Shown here piece after piece: positions 8,328 to 16,498 of a stretch of DNA of 64,000 bases (the stretch's first letter is position 1; every line of letters begins with the position of its first letter). This DNA is from CAINVV01 sp963663005 (lineage in GTDB: Bacteria > Bacteroidota > Bacteroidia > Bacteroidales > Prolixibacteraceae). The notes under the pieces were generated by a model that saw only the letters and a list, made by a program, of their open reading frames with translations, made no database searches and was not told where the DNA came from. Position numbers and translations under genes: made by a program. Location: positions 868,001-932,000 of the forward strand of contig CAXXHH010000003.1 in NCBI GenBank assembly GCA_963663005.2. Direction: 5' to 3'.

Positions 8328-8459
8328 AAAGTGACTAGCGTGATGAAAAATGACGGGTCACGTTAGTTGACCTTAGCCATTTCGCAATATGATGAAAAAC
8401 ATAGTTTACAAGCGTGCGGATAGCTAACTTTAGTCACGATAATTTACGCTAGTCACTTT
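8328..8459. repeat. 132-bp element with perfect 14-bp terminal inverted repeats
   Basis: AAAGTGACTAGCGT (8328-8341) and its exact complement at 8446-8459 bound this gap between hydC and the tryptophanase gene. Inside are further partial inverted pieces, including GGTCA/TGACC around 8356-8372. It has no ORF. It looks like a small non-autonomous palindromic element, or a folded leader ahead of tnaA. No Trp-containing leader peptide of the TnaC kind was found in it. Confidence 0.7.
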
Positions 8460-8472
8460 ACTCTTTTCCCCT

Positions 8473-9852
8473 ATGGAACTCCCTTCAGCCGAGCCCTACA
8501 AAATAAAAATGGTAGAAAAAATCTACCGAAGCACACGCGATGAACGGGAGAAATGGATCCGGGAAGCGGATTATAATCTTTTTAATCTGCGAAGCGAGCA
8601 GGTATATATCGATCTGCTGACCGACAGTGGCACGGGCGCCATGAGCGACCAGCAATGGGCGGCAATAATGACGGGCGATGAGAGTTATGCCGGCTCATCC
8701 TCCTTTTTTCACCTCAAAGAGACGATCCAAACCTTGTTCGGATTCGACTATTTTCTTCCCACCCATCAGGGAAGAGCCGCGGAAAATGTTCTCTTTTCGG
8801 TGTTGGTAAAGAAAGGCGACGTGGTACCGGGCAACTCCCATTTCGACACCACCAAGGGGCACATCGAGTTCAGACATGCCACTGCCATTGACTGCACCAT
8901 CGATGAATCCTTCATCACTGAATCCGACCATCCTTTTAAGGGTAACGTGGATTTGGATCAGCTCAAAAAAGTACTGGATAACCATCCGAAAGAGCAGATT
9001 CCTTTCATTATTCTGACGCTTACCTGCAACTCCTCTGGCGGACAGCCAGTCTCCATGCAAAATATACGGGATGTCAAATCTCTGGCCGAACAATATGGTG
9101 TTCCCTTATTATTTGATTCGGCCCGCTTTGCCGAAAATGCGTGGTTTATCTCGCAACGTGAAGCCGGATACGAGCTTAAAACGATTCGTGAAATTGTTCG
9201 TGAAATGTTTTCCTATGCGGATGGCATGACCATGAGCAGCAAAAAGGATGGCATCGTCAACATCGGCGGATTTATTGCCACCAAGCACAAAAACTGGTAC
9301 GACGAAGCTTGCACATTTAACATTATGTTCGAGGGATTCGTCACCTATGGTGGGATGGCAGGCCGGGATATGAATGCCCTGGCAGTCGGTCTCATGGAAG
9401 CTACAGAAGCCGATTACCTCGAAAGCCGCATCGGACAAGTGCAATACCTGGGAGAACTTCTTTCGGGGTACGGCATTACGGTACAAAAACCATACGGAGG
9501 GCATGCCATATTTGTTGATGCTAAGAAATTCCTGCCGCATGTACCTAAAGAGGAATTTATTGCTCAAACATTGTGTATCGAATTGTATCTCGAAGCCGGA
9601 ATCCGCGCTGTGGAAGTCGGAACGCTCATGGCCGACCGTGATCCGGTAACCCGCGAAAATCGATTTCCAAAACTAGAGTTTATGCGACTGGCCATTCCAA
9701 GAAGAGTCTATTCCAATCTTCATCTGGATGTTATCGCTACAGCGCTCAAAAATGTGTATGACCGCCGCGATACCGTTACTTCAGGTTATTGCATCGTTAC
9801 CGAAGCCCCAATCCTACGCCATTTTACAATAAAACTGAGACCACAAAAGTGA
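8473..9852 (+). CDS. tnaA: Tryptophanase (L-tryptophan indole-lyase)
   Basis: 459 aa, beta-eliminating lyase family using pyridoxal phosphate. The PLP lysine is in MSSKKDG near residue 256. Tryptophanase and tyrosine phenol-lyase differ at known sites. This protein has FDTTKGH, with the Asp of tryptophanase where tyrosine phenol-lyase has Thr, and AVEVG where tyrosine phenol-lyase has SMERG with its phenol-binding Arg. It should therefore cleave tryptophan to indole, pyruvate and ammonia. Pyruvate oxidation would feed reduced ferredoxin to the hydrogenase encoded just upstream, which fits amino-acid fermentation. The TGA stop is formed by the first unit of the heptamer repeat that follows. 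Confidence 0.9.
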   Translation: MELPSAEPYKIKMVEKIYRSTRDEREKWIREADYNLFNLRSEQVYIDLLTDSGTGAMSDQQWAAIMTGDESYAGSSSFFHLKETIQTLFGFDYFLPTHQGRAAENVLFSVLVKKGDVVPGNSHFDTTKGHIEFRHATAIDCTIDESFITESDHPFKGNVDLDQLKKVLDNHPKEQIPFIILTLTCNSSGGQPVSMQNIRDVKSLAEQYGVPLLFDSARFAENAWFISQREAGYELKTIREIVREMFSYADGMTMSSKKDGIVNIGGFIATKHKNWYDEACTFNIMFEGFVTYGGMAGRDMNALAVGLMEATEADYLESRIGQVQYLGELLSGYGITVQKPYGGHAIFVDAKKFLPHVPKEEFIAQTLCIELYLEAGIRAVEVGTLMADRDPVTRENRFPKLEFMRLAIPRRVYSNLHLDVIATALKNVYDRRDTVTSGYCIVTEAPILRHFTIKLRPQK

Positions 9853-9958
9853 AAAATGAATAGTGAATAATGAATAGTGAATAATGAAAAATGGAAGATA
9901 TCCTTCCTGAATTTTCCGTTTTTCACTCTCCACTTTTCACTTTCTATTGTTCATTTTA
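9848..9958. repeat. Heptamer repeat block in inverted halves (family RTGAAWA)
   Basis: From 9848 the sequence runs in phased 7-mers (GTGAAAA, ATGAATA, GTGAATA, ATGAATA, GTGAATA, ATGAAAA), reaches a near-palindromic centre GGAAGATATCCTTCC, then continues as complementary TTTTCAC-type 7-mers to about 9958. The whole can fold into a long imperfect hairpin after tnaA. The same family is at 13388 and 14598. Confidence 0.75.
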
Positions 9959-9978
9959 CTTACAAATTGTTATATTTG
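9946..9978 (+). promoter_or_regulatory. Putative Bacteroidota-type promoter for the TonB-type barrel gene
   Basis: A TATATTTG at 9971-9978 matches the TAnnTTTG -7 consensus, and ATTG at 9946-9949 stands 21 bp upstream where a TTTG -33 box is expected. The gene begins 39 bp after the -7 box. Confidence 0.5.
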
Positions 9979-10017
9979 TAAAAAGAATATTAATATTTGT
10001 TAATCTAATTCTGTTTT

Positions 10018-12426
10018 ATGAGCAGAATTTTTTGGTTTTTAGTGGTATTGTTACTCTTTTTAGTACCTCTACCGGGCCTAACCTCCCAACTCAACATAAC
10101 CTCAACTCTTGAAAATTCGCCGCAGATTAAAGGGAGTGTGATCGACGCCTTGACAAAAGCGCCCGTTGAATTTGCCTATGTCTCCCTTTTCCGTCTGAAT
10201 GAAACCAAACCTATTCAAGTAACTGCCACAAACTCAAAGGGTGAATACCTTTTTACTGATCCGGGGAACGGAAATTACCAAATCGCAGTGCACTTTATGG
10301 GTTATACTGATTTTAAAACCCAACCATTTGCCGTTAAAGGTATTCCGACTGTATTAAGGCAAGATGTAATTCGGCTGGAAGTTGAATCGATAGCGCTGGG
10401 AGCGGTGGTAGTTCGTGCCAATAATAAGAGTCCCGTTTCACAGGTCGACAAAAAAACAATCTATGCAGATAGCCAACTGTCGGGCACCGGAGGCTCTGCT
10501 TCTGATCTCCTGCATAAAATACCTTCCATTACTCAAAGTCCTGACGGTAAAATTTCAATCCACGGAAACAGCAATCTCCTGGTTTTTATAAATGGGAAAC
10601 CGTCGTCGCTAAAAGGGAATGAATTACTGCAAAGTATTCCGGCTGCCGAAGTGAGAAAAATTGAACTGATTACCAGTCCCTCAGCAAAATACGATGCCTC
10701 AGGATCAGGCGGTATTATCAACCTGATTACAAAAAAAAGCATTTCAGACGGGATTAACGGAAATGGCATGGTATCCACTGATTTACTAGGTGGTTACTCA
10801 TCCGATTTCCTGTTAAATTACAAATATCGAAAGCTGAGTTTCTATTCGGGCATAGATCGCAACAAACGACGAAATGAGGGAAATATTGACTATGCCACCA
10901 GCTATCTGACAAACCTTAACTGGTTCTCCAAAACAGGTCTCCAGAAAGCGGAACGGATTAATACCGGATTCAGAGCCGGCTTTGATTATTTGCCAAACTC
11001 AACAGATAAAATTTCGGTAAGTGGAAATGCGGGCTCCTTTGAAACCTGCAATGTAGGCGACTGGAAAACAATGACGATTAGCTTGGGAGCAGTGCAATCC
11101 CCCTCAATTTCGAATATTGCAACCGATACGAATAACCGCGATGGCAATTATGGCGGAGCCGACGTATCTTATGAGCATAAGTTCAAATCTCCGGCAAAGC
11201 TATTCGCATTCTCGGCTCTTTGGAATACCGTTAAATTCGACGACAACTACCTGAATCTCATCAAGGATCAGACAGGAGTAGAACAAATGAAACAAACAAC
11301 CCTTCTGGGAAAGGAGAACCATAACTTTCAGGTCAATGCCGATTATTCAATGCCTGCCGGGAAAGCCGGAAATTTGGAATTTGGCTATCAACTCACTGTG
11401 AACAATGAAAATGAGACCTACGATTCTAAGCAAAGTCTGCTGGGCAATCAGGTTCCAAATCAAGGTACTCAGAACAATTCATTCAACGGAGTAATTCAGG
11501 CCGGATATGGAACGTGGCAATTCAGAATCGGGCGTTTAAATTTTAATGCCGGACTGAGAGCCGAAAATTTAAACCGTGAATTGCAATCCTCGCAGAACCT
11601 GTATCCGCTTCAGCGCTTTGATCTTTATCCAACTTTTAGCAGCTCCTGGAAAATCGATTCGACGAAGCAAATTTTCATCAATTATTCCAGACGCACCGAC
11701 CAGCTTAGAACGATCCAGCTCGATCCGCTCCCGCGATGGTACGACTTCTACAATGTGACGTTGGGAAATCCCAACCTTCAAAATGAGATTACGGACAAAA
11801 TTGCCCTGGACTATCTGGTTAACCTCCAAAAACTTTCTATCGCCACTGAACTCTATTTCTATAATACAACCGATAAAATCGAAATTATTCGGTCAATATA
11901 TCGGGATGATATTATGCAAAATCGATACGAAAATACCGGCAGTGAAAAAACTTTGGGTGTTGAAATTAATACTTCCTGGAAAGCTGCTTCATGGCTTAAG
12001 GTGAATGAAAAATTAGATTTCATAGATTCCTATCTGGATATCCGACTCAATCAGACTTCGCAGAAAAAGAGCTACAGCCAGTGGTACTCCGTCACTACTG
12101 CCGACTTTACCATCTCTCCCACAACATTACTTGAATTGGATTTTTCTTATTACGGCCCTGCATTAACGGCACAAAGCAACATTGACCCTGTCTATTTGGC
12201 CGGATTAAGCTTCAGACAGACGTTCCTGAACAACAGGCTCACATTTACCCTAACCGGAAGAGACGTGCTTGGTATATACCGCAGAACGGAAACTATTAGT
12301 GGAACTGATTTCATCCAGACATTAAAAACACGTAACAATTTTCCGATTCGCTTCTCCCTTTCGTACAAATTTAACCACTATAAAAGGGACGAGCGCCGGA
12401 TTGCCAAATCCCCGGTAATCGAATAA
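10018..12426 (+). CDS. Outer-membrane beta-barrel / TonB-dependent receptor-like protein
   Basis: 802 aa. A hydrophobic signal peptide (residues 1-23) is followed by a carboxypeptidase-regulatory-like Ig domain (IKGSVIDALTKAPVEFAYV), a short plug region (SDLLHKIPSITQSPDGKISI, INGKPSSL, EVRKIELITSP, then SGGIINLITKK) and a long barrel rich in Tyr/Asn beta strands. This order matches the PF14905 outer-membrane barrel family of Bacteroidota. The ligand is unknown and no SusD partner is adjacent, so a role in import of a small ligand or as an orphan receptor is open. Transcription probably starts from its own promoter. Confidence 0.88.
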   Translation: MSRIFWFLVVLLLFLVPLPGLTSQLNITSTLENSPQIKGSVIDALTKAPVEFAYVSLFRLNETKPIQVTATNSKGEYLFTDPGNGNYQIAVHFMGYTDFKTQPFAVKGIPTVLRQDVIRLEVESIALGAVVVRANNKSPVSQVDKKTIYADSQLSGTGGSASDLLHKIPSITQSPDGKISIHGNSNLLVFINGKPSSLKGNELLQSIPAAEVRKIELITSPSAKYDASGSGGIINLITKKSISDGINGNGMVSTDLLGGYSSDFLLNYKYRKLSFYSGIDRNKRRNEGNIDYATSYLTNLNWFSKTGLQKAERINTGFRAGFDYLPNSTDKISVSGNAGSFETCNVGDWKTMTISLGAVQSPSISNIATDTNNRDGNYGGADVSYEHKFKSPAKLFAFSALWNTVKFDDNYLNLIKDQTGVEQMKQTTLLGKENHNFQVNADYSMPAGKAGNLEFGYQLTVNNENETYDSKQSLLGNQVPNQGTQNNSFNGVIQAGYGTWQFRIGRLNFNAGLRAENLNRELQSSQNLYPLQRFDLYPTFSSSWKIDSTKQIFINYSRRTDQLRTIQLDPLPRWYDFYNVTLGNPNLQNEITDKIALDYLVNLQKLSIATELYFYNTTDKIEIIRSIYRDDIMQNRYENTGSEKTLGVEINTSWKAASWLKVNEKLDFIDSYLDIRLNQTSQKKSYSQWYSVTTADFTISPTTLLELDFSYYGPALTAQSNIDPVYLAGLSFRQTFLNNRLTFTLTGRDVLGIYRRTETISGTDFIQTLKTRNNFPIRFSLSYKFNHYKRDERRIAKSPVIE

Positions 12427-12604
12427 TTCCGAAATCCGGATTCTTCTATCGCAATTTCCCCAAACCTGATCAGCCCAAAAAATTTATCAAATTATCAAAA
12501 TATTAAAATATTTTTCTTCTAATTGTCATATTTTAGAATGTATTACTTATAATTTAAAATTAAATTACGATTTTTGATGCGAAAACAAATATTCATTACC
12601 GAAT

Positions 12605-13264
12605 ATGCTTGAGAATTTGAAATTGCAAGTTTACAAAGCCAGCCTAAAGCTTGTCGAACAGGGTTTGGTTATCTATACATGGGGAAACGTAAGCGCTATC
12701 GACCGAAAAAGCGGACTGGTCGTCATCAAACCTTCTGGTATGTCGTACGATGAGATGGTTCCCGGCGATATGGTAGTGGTGGATCTGAACGGGAAAATCA
12801 TTTCCGGCGATCACAAGCCTTCATCAGATACCAATACGCATCTGATTTTATATCAAAATTTCCCGCAGATAGGTTCAATAATGCACTCGCATTCCGAATA
12901 TGCCAGTTGCTGGGCTCAGGCAGGATTAGGCATTCCACCGTTAGGTATCACACATGCCAATTTTTTTAACGGAGAGATTCCCTGCACCAAACCGTTATCG
13001 GCGGCACAAATGGAAGGAAATATCGAAACCGAAACCGGGAAAATTATTGTTGAGACTTTTACTTCAAAAAAATTGGATCCGATGCGGATTCCAGGGGTTT
13101 TGGTTTATGGACACGGGCCATTTTGCTGGGGCAAAGAGGTAAAAAATGCCTTTGACCATACTGTCGTCTTGGAGAAAGTTGCCCGAATGGCTTATCGAAC
13201 GCGTCAACTCAATACCGTGCAATCCGTGGAGAAAAAAATTCTTGACCGCTATTTTTTCGATTAG
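12605..13264 (+). CDS. AraD-like class II aldolase/epimerase family protein with altered active site
   Basis: 219 aa, very close to L-ribulose-5-phosphate 4-epimerase over most of its length: TWGNVSAID, KPSSDTNTH, and zinc ligands in MHSHSEYA (His 94, 96) and in YGHGPF. Two catalytic residues known from the E. coli enzyme are changed. The Asp of THADYF (E. coli 120) is Asn here (THANFF, residue 119), and the C-terminal tail that carries the second acid/base, Tyr 229, is absent because the protein stops about ten residues early. The frames after the stop do not supply the missing tail. It may be a different aldolase or dehydratase, or a weak epimerase. No other pentose genes are adjacent; an alcohol dehydrogenase follows. 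Confidence 0.8.
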   Translation: MLENLKLQVYKASLKLVEQGLVIYTWGNVSAIDRKSGLVVIKPSGMSYDEMVPGDMVVVDLNGKIISGDHKPSSDTNTHLILYQNFPQIGSIMHSHSEYASCWAQAGLGIPPLGITHANFFNGEIPCTKPLSAAQMEGNIETETGKIIVETFTSKKLDPMRIPGVLVYGHGPFCWGKEVKNAFDHTVVLEKVARMAYRTRQLNTVQSVEKKILDRYFFD

Positions 13265-13387
13265 ATCGCTGACCATACCAGAACCGAAATAAATCAATTC
13301 CTTCGAATTCAACCAGTTGTTTTGGCGACCAAATTGAAACAAATTCCAATGTTTTGAGTAAATTGCAGGAGGATATTTCTTACCAAA

Positions 13388-13433
13388 TTCGCATTTTTCA
13401 CTTTTCATTATTCATTTTTCACTTTTTTATATC
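13388..13433. repeat. Short heptamer repeat block before the alcohol dehydrogenase gene
   Basis: TTTTTCAC/TTTTCAT/ATTCATT 7-mers, the complement of the RTGAAWA family, end about 5 bp before the ATG at 13434. Here only one half is obvious; no inverted partner is seen in the 120 bp upstream. Confidence 0.6.
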
Positions 13434-14597
13434 ATGCAAAACTTCGAGTTCTTCAATCCGGTAAATATCGTCTTCGGACAAGGTCAGATAAAAAAATTAA
13501 GCAAGCTGGTTCCCGCCAACACAAAAATAATGCTGGCCTACGGTGGTGGCAGTATTTTCAAAAATGGAGTGTACGACCAGGTTAAGAATGCCCTTACGGG
13601 ATATGATCTGATCGAATTTGGTGGCATTGAACCAAATCCGCATTACGAAACCTTAATGCAAGCAGCAGAAATAGTTAAAAAGGAGGCGGTAGGCTTCATT
13701 TTGGCTGTTGGTGGTGGTTCTGTTCTTGACGGTGTAAAATTTATTGCCGCTGCAGCCCTTTGGGAAGGAGCCGATCCATGGGATTTTCTGACCGACCGTT
13801 CGATCATTGCGAAAAAAGCTGTTCCACTGGGGAGCGTGCTGACTCTTCCTGCAACCGGATCAGAAATGAATTCAACATCCGTTGTGACTCGTGTCTCGAC
13901 CCAGGAAAAATTGGCATTTGGCTCACCTGCTGTCATGCCTAAATTTTCGATTCTCGATCCGACGGTTGTCTTCTCCCTTCCGGAGAAACAGGTTGCTAAC
14001 GGAGTCGTCGATGCATTTGTACACGTGATGGAACAATATCTCACCTATCCGGTCAACTCACCAATTCAGGATCGTTTTGCAGAATCCATCCTGACAACTT
14101 TAATAGAGGAAGGCCCGAAAGTGTTAGCCGATCGAAACGATTATGATGCAGCGGCCAACTTCATGTGGGCGGCCACGATGGCTCTGAATGGTCTGATTGG
14201 TGTCGGGGTTCCCCAAGACTGGGCCACGCATATGATCGGGCACGAACTGACCGCCTTCTACAACATCGATCACGCCCGTACGCTGGCAATCGTGCTACCG
14301 GGCGTCATGATGGTTAAACGTGAGAACAAACGTGAAAAATTACTGCAATATGGCGAACGTGTGTGGGGAATAAAGACTGGAACTCCCGATGAAAGGATAG
14401 ATGCTGCAATTCAGAAGACCGTCGCATTTTTCGAATCAGTGGGCATTCCAACCAAACTTTCGGATTATGGCGTTGGTGCTGATTTTATACCCATCATCTG
14501 CGATCGCTTCACCAAACGCGGAATTACAGGATTTGGTGAAAAAGGGGATCTGACCGTGGATCAGATTGCGGAACTTCTAACGCTGCAGCTACAATAG
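13434..14597 (+). CDS. Iron-containing alcohol dehydrogenase (YqhD/BDH type)
   Basis: 387 aa, type III alcohol dehydrogenase. Nucleotide-binding loop GGGSVLDGVKF near residue 97; metal ligands in VVDAFVHVMEQY (Asp and His near 193-197), MIGHELTAFYNIDHAR (two more His near 262 and 276). GGGS with PATGSEMN matches the NADPH-dependent butanol dehydrogenase/YqhD branch, which reduces aldehydes to alcohols. It would be a sink for reducing equivalents in fermentation. It lies 169 bp after the AraD-like gene, so co-transcription is possible but unproven. A heptamer-repeat hairpin follows. Confidence 0.9.
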   Translation: MQNFEFFNPVNIVFGQGQIKKLSKLVPANTKIMLAYGGGSIFKNGVYDQVKNALTGYDLIEFGGIEPNPHYETLMQAAEIVKKEAVGFILAVGGGSVLDGVKFIAAAALWEGADPWDFLTDRSIIAKKAVPLGSVLTLPATGSEMNSTSVVTRVSTQEKLAFGSPAVMPKFSILDPTVVFSLPEKQVANGVVDAFVHVMEQYLTYPVNSPIQDRFAESILTTLIEEGPKVLADRNDYDAAANFMWAATMALNGLIGVGVPQDWATHMIGHELTAFYNIDHARTLAIVLPGVMMVKRENKREKLLQYGERVWGIKTGTPDERIDAAIQKTVAFFESVGIPTKLSDYGVGADFIPIICDRFTKRGITGFGEKGDLTVDQIAELLTLQLQ

Positions 14598-14740
14598 GAA
14601 GAAAAGAGTGAAAAGAGAAAAGAGAAGAGTGAAAAATTAGGGGAAAACCTCCCCCATTTTTCACTCTTCACTTTTAACTCTTCATTTTTCACTTTCCCCA
14701 ATTCATTTTTCCCTTTTCACTATTCACTATTCACTATTAA
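14598..14740. repeat. Heptamer repeat block in inverted halves, overlapping the MFS gene end
   Basis: A purine-rich half (AGTGAAA, AGAGAAA, AGAGAAG, AGTGAAA; 14605-14640) faces a pyrimidine half of about twelve 7-mers (TTTCACT, CTTCACT, ATTCACT and variants; 14656-14740). AAGAGTGAAAAAT (14625-14637) pairs exactly with 14656-14668 around a GGGG/CCCCC tip, a possible terminator. The far end runs into the minus-strand MFS gene, where the 7-mers encode its last residues and stop codon. Confidence 0.75.
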
Positions 14741-15979
14741 GTGCAATTTCCGAAGGGCTGGTGATTTTGCCGAGGCAACCGCCACAACCAACAACGTCAT
14801 TACGCCGCCAAAAACCACGGAAGGTACCAGACCCATGAGACGTGCGGTTACCCCTGATTCGAATGCCCCCAGTTCGTTGGATGACCCGATAAAAATACTG
14901 TTTACGGCGGCCACACGACCCTTCATCTCATTGGAGGTGAAAATCTGTAGAATGCTCGAGCGTATTACAACACTGACATCATCAAAAACTCCACTCAATA
15001 AAAGAATTAGGGCAGAGAGGTAGAAATTTTTTGAGAGCGCGAAAACGATCATCGTAACTCCGAATCCGAAAACACTGATAAACAACAGCTTTCCGGCATT
15101 CTTTACAGGTGGATTAAACGTTAGAATCACCGACATCACAATGGCGCCAATCGCCGGACAGGCACGCAGAATCCCTAATCCTTCAGGACCGACTTTGAGA
15201 ATATCCGAGGCAAAAACAGGAAGCATGGCCACCGCCCCTCCGAATAATACGGCAAACATATCCAGTGTAAATGCACCCAGAAGCAACTGATTGTTAAACA
15301 CATAATGAATCCCCTCTTTCATTCTCGCAAATATTCCTTCGGTACTTCCTTCAGGGATCACTACCCTGCCCGGATTTTTGATAAACAGGAACAGAATTGA
15401 ACAGGTCAGATAGAGGAAAAAGATCAACAGTAAAGCAGGAACTACGCCAAAAAAACCGTAAACCAATCCGCCAAGCGCAGGACCACTTACCGCACCCACC
15501 TGCCATGTTGTGCTGTTCCAGGTCGCAGCTCCGGTAAGCAGTTTTCGGGGTACCAATTGACCAAGAAAAGCAGTATTTGCCGGCATTAGAATGCCACGGC
15601 TAAGTCCGGTAATGAAGATGGTGACATAAATCGGCCAGACTCCCAGTATCCTGTGCAAATCAAAAGATGGAATACTGTAAAATACCAGGATGGCCGAGCT
15701 TAGCAACATCAGGCATGAGGTAAAAAAAATGATTCTTTTTCTGTCCCAGATATCGACAAAATGACCTGCAAAGAGTGCGATGCTCACTTGTGGAATTACT
15801 TCAGTCAAACCAATCATCCCCAACGACAGAACGCTTTTTGTGATGTTATAGAGAAGCCAGGAAACCACAACCGACTGCATCAGCGTGGCCGAGGTCATCA
15901 ACAACCGATAAAACATAAAAAACCGGAAATTCCGGATATGCATAACCTTAAAAGCGTCGTTTGAAAAAATCTTCTTCAT
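14720..15979 (-). CDS. MFS transporter, EntS/MFS_3-like
   Basis: 419 aa with about 12 hydrophobic segments. The opening IRNFRFFMFYRLLMTSATLMQ and the loop AGHFVDIWDRKRIIFF (motif A-like, acidic then DRKR) fit the EntS/MFS_3 group, which includes siderophore and drug exporters. The substrate cannot be told. The last few residues (IVNSE) and the TAG stop are written by heptamer repeats, so the original C-terminus may have been slightly longer or shorter. It is transcribed toward the alcohol dehydrogenase and is separated from the feo unit by a repeat-filled gap. Confidence 0.85.
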   Translation of the reverse strand: MKKIFSNDAFKVMHIRNFRFFMFYRLLMTSATLMQSVVVSWLLYNITKSVLSLGMIGLTEVIPQVSIALFAGHFVDIWDRKRIIFFTSCLMLLSSAILVFYSIPSFDLHRILGVWPIYVTIFITGLSRGILMPANTAFLGQLVPRKLLTGAATWNSTTWQVGAVSGPALGGLVYGFFGVVPALLLIFFLYLTCSILFLFIKNPGRVVIPEGSTEGIFARMKEGIHYVFNNQLLLGAFTLDMFAVLFGGAVAMLPVFASDILKVGPEGLGILRACPAIGAIVMSVILTFNPPVKNAGKLLFISVFGFGVTMIVFALSKNFYLSALILLLSGVFDDVSVVIRSSILQIFTSNEMKGRVAAVNSIFIGSSNELGAFESGVTARLMGLVPSVVFGGVMTLLVVAVASAKSPALRKLHLIVNSE

Positions 15980-16338
15980 TAATTTTCTGATTTAAGAAAG
16001 AGCTCCAAGCCTGCGAAAAGAGAATGAAAACCCAAAAAGCGCAGCAAAGATAAACACGAAAACCAAAACACGACTATGAGACTAGGGGACTTTGGGACCT
16101 AGGGACTAGTTTTCGCCGTTGTTCCTGAGTTTGTCGAAGGGCTGGAGAAGAACTCTCCCAGTCCTAAAGTCCCATAGTCTCCAGGTCCTAAAGTCCAATA
16201 CGCCCCCCTTCGACAAGCTCAGGGACCGCAGTCCCGTAACCCTAAACATGCATGGCGTCAAACCGCGGCAGGAGTCATCCACCCTCAATTTTCACATTTG
16301 CATATTTCCACATTCTCCTATTCCTTCATTTCCCCGTC
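15980..16338. other. Repeat-filled intergenic region
   Basis: No gene seen in 359 bp. It holds an octamer repeat pair and a TTCGACAAGCTCAGG-type inverted pair, listed separately. The short readings across 16106-16421 on both strands are formed by these repeats. Confidence 0.7.
16072..16223. repeat. Octamer blocks and REP-like inverted pair
   Basis: Phased 8-mers of the form GACTWTRG run at 16072-16109 (GACTATGA, GACTAGGG, GACTTTGG, GACCTAGG). Their complements run at 16160-16197, so the two blocks face each other. Interleaved with them, CCTGAGTTTGTCGAAGGG at 16124-16141 pairs with CCCTTCGACAAGCTCAGGG at 16206-16224. The latter is a motif common as intergenic REP in many bacteria. Confidence 0.75.
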
Positions 16339-16491
16339 CTACCTCCTCGGCGCCACCGGGCATCCTTCGCAGCTCTTACCACATCCTCCGCAAGGATTGG
16401 GGTTGCCAATTTTGCGAATAGCTTTCCAGGCTTTGTATCCGACCAGAATGGCAGCCGCCGCAATTAAAATATAAACGATGATATCCTGCAT
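16339..16491 (-). CDS. FeoB-associated Cys-rich membrane protein (50 aa)
   Basis: A 50-aa reading starting at the CAT of 16489-16491 and ending at 16339. It has one N-terminal transmembrane helix (IIVYILIAAAAILVGY), a basic stretch (KAWKAIRKI) and a Cys-rich tail (CGGCGKSCEGCP). This is the layout of the FeoB-associated Cys-rich membrane protein family, FeoC-like in position though not in sequence. The four closely set cysteines could bind iron or another metal. It begins 7 bp after the feoB stop and is surely co-transcribed. It probably helps Fe(II) uptake by FeoB. Confidence 0.85.
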   Translation of the reverse strand: MQDIIVYILIAAAAILVGYKAWKAIRKIGNPNPCGGCGKSCEGCPVAPRR

Positions 16492-16498
16492 ACAAAAA

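Noticed and set aside
8473..9852. Tyrosine phenol-lyase
   Set aside because: The Asp in FDTTKGH and the AVEVG segment are tryptophanase residues; the phenol-binding Arg of SMERG is absent.
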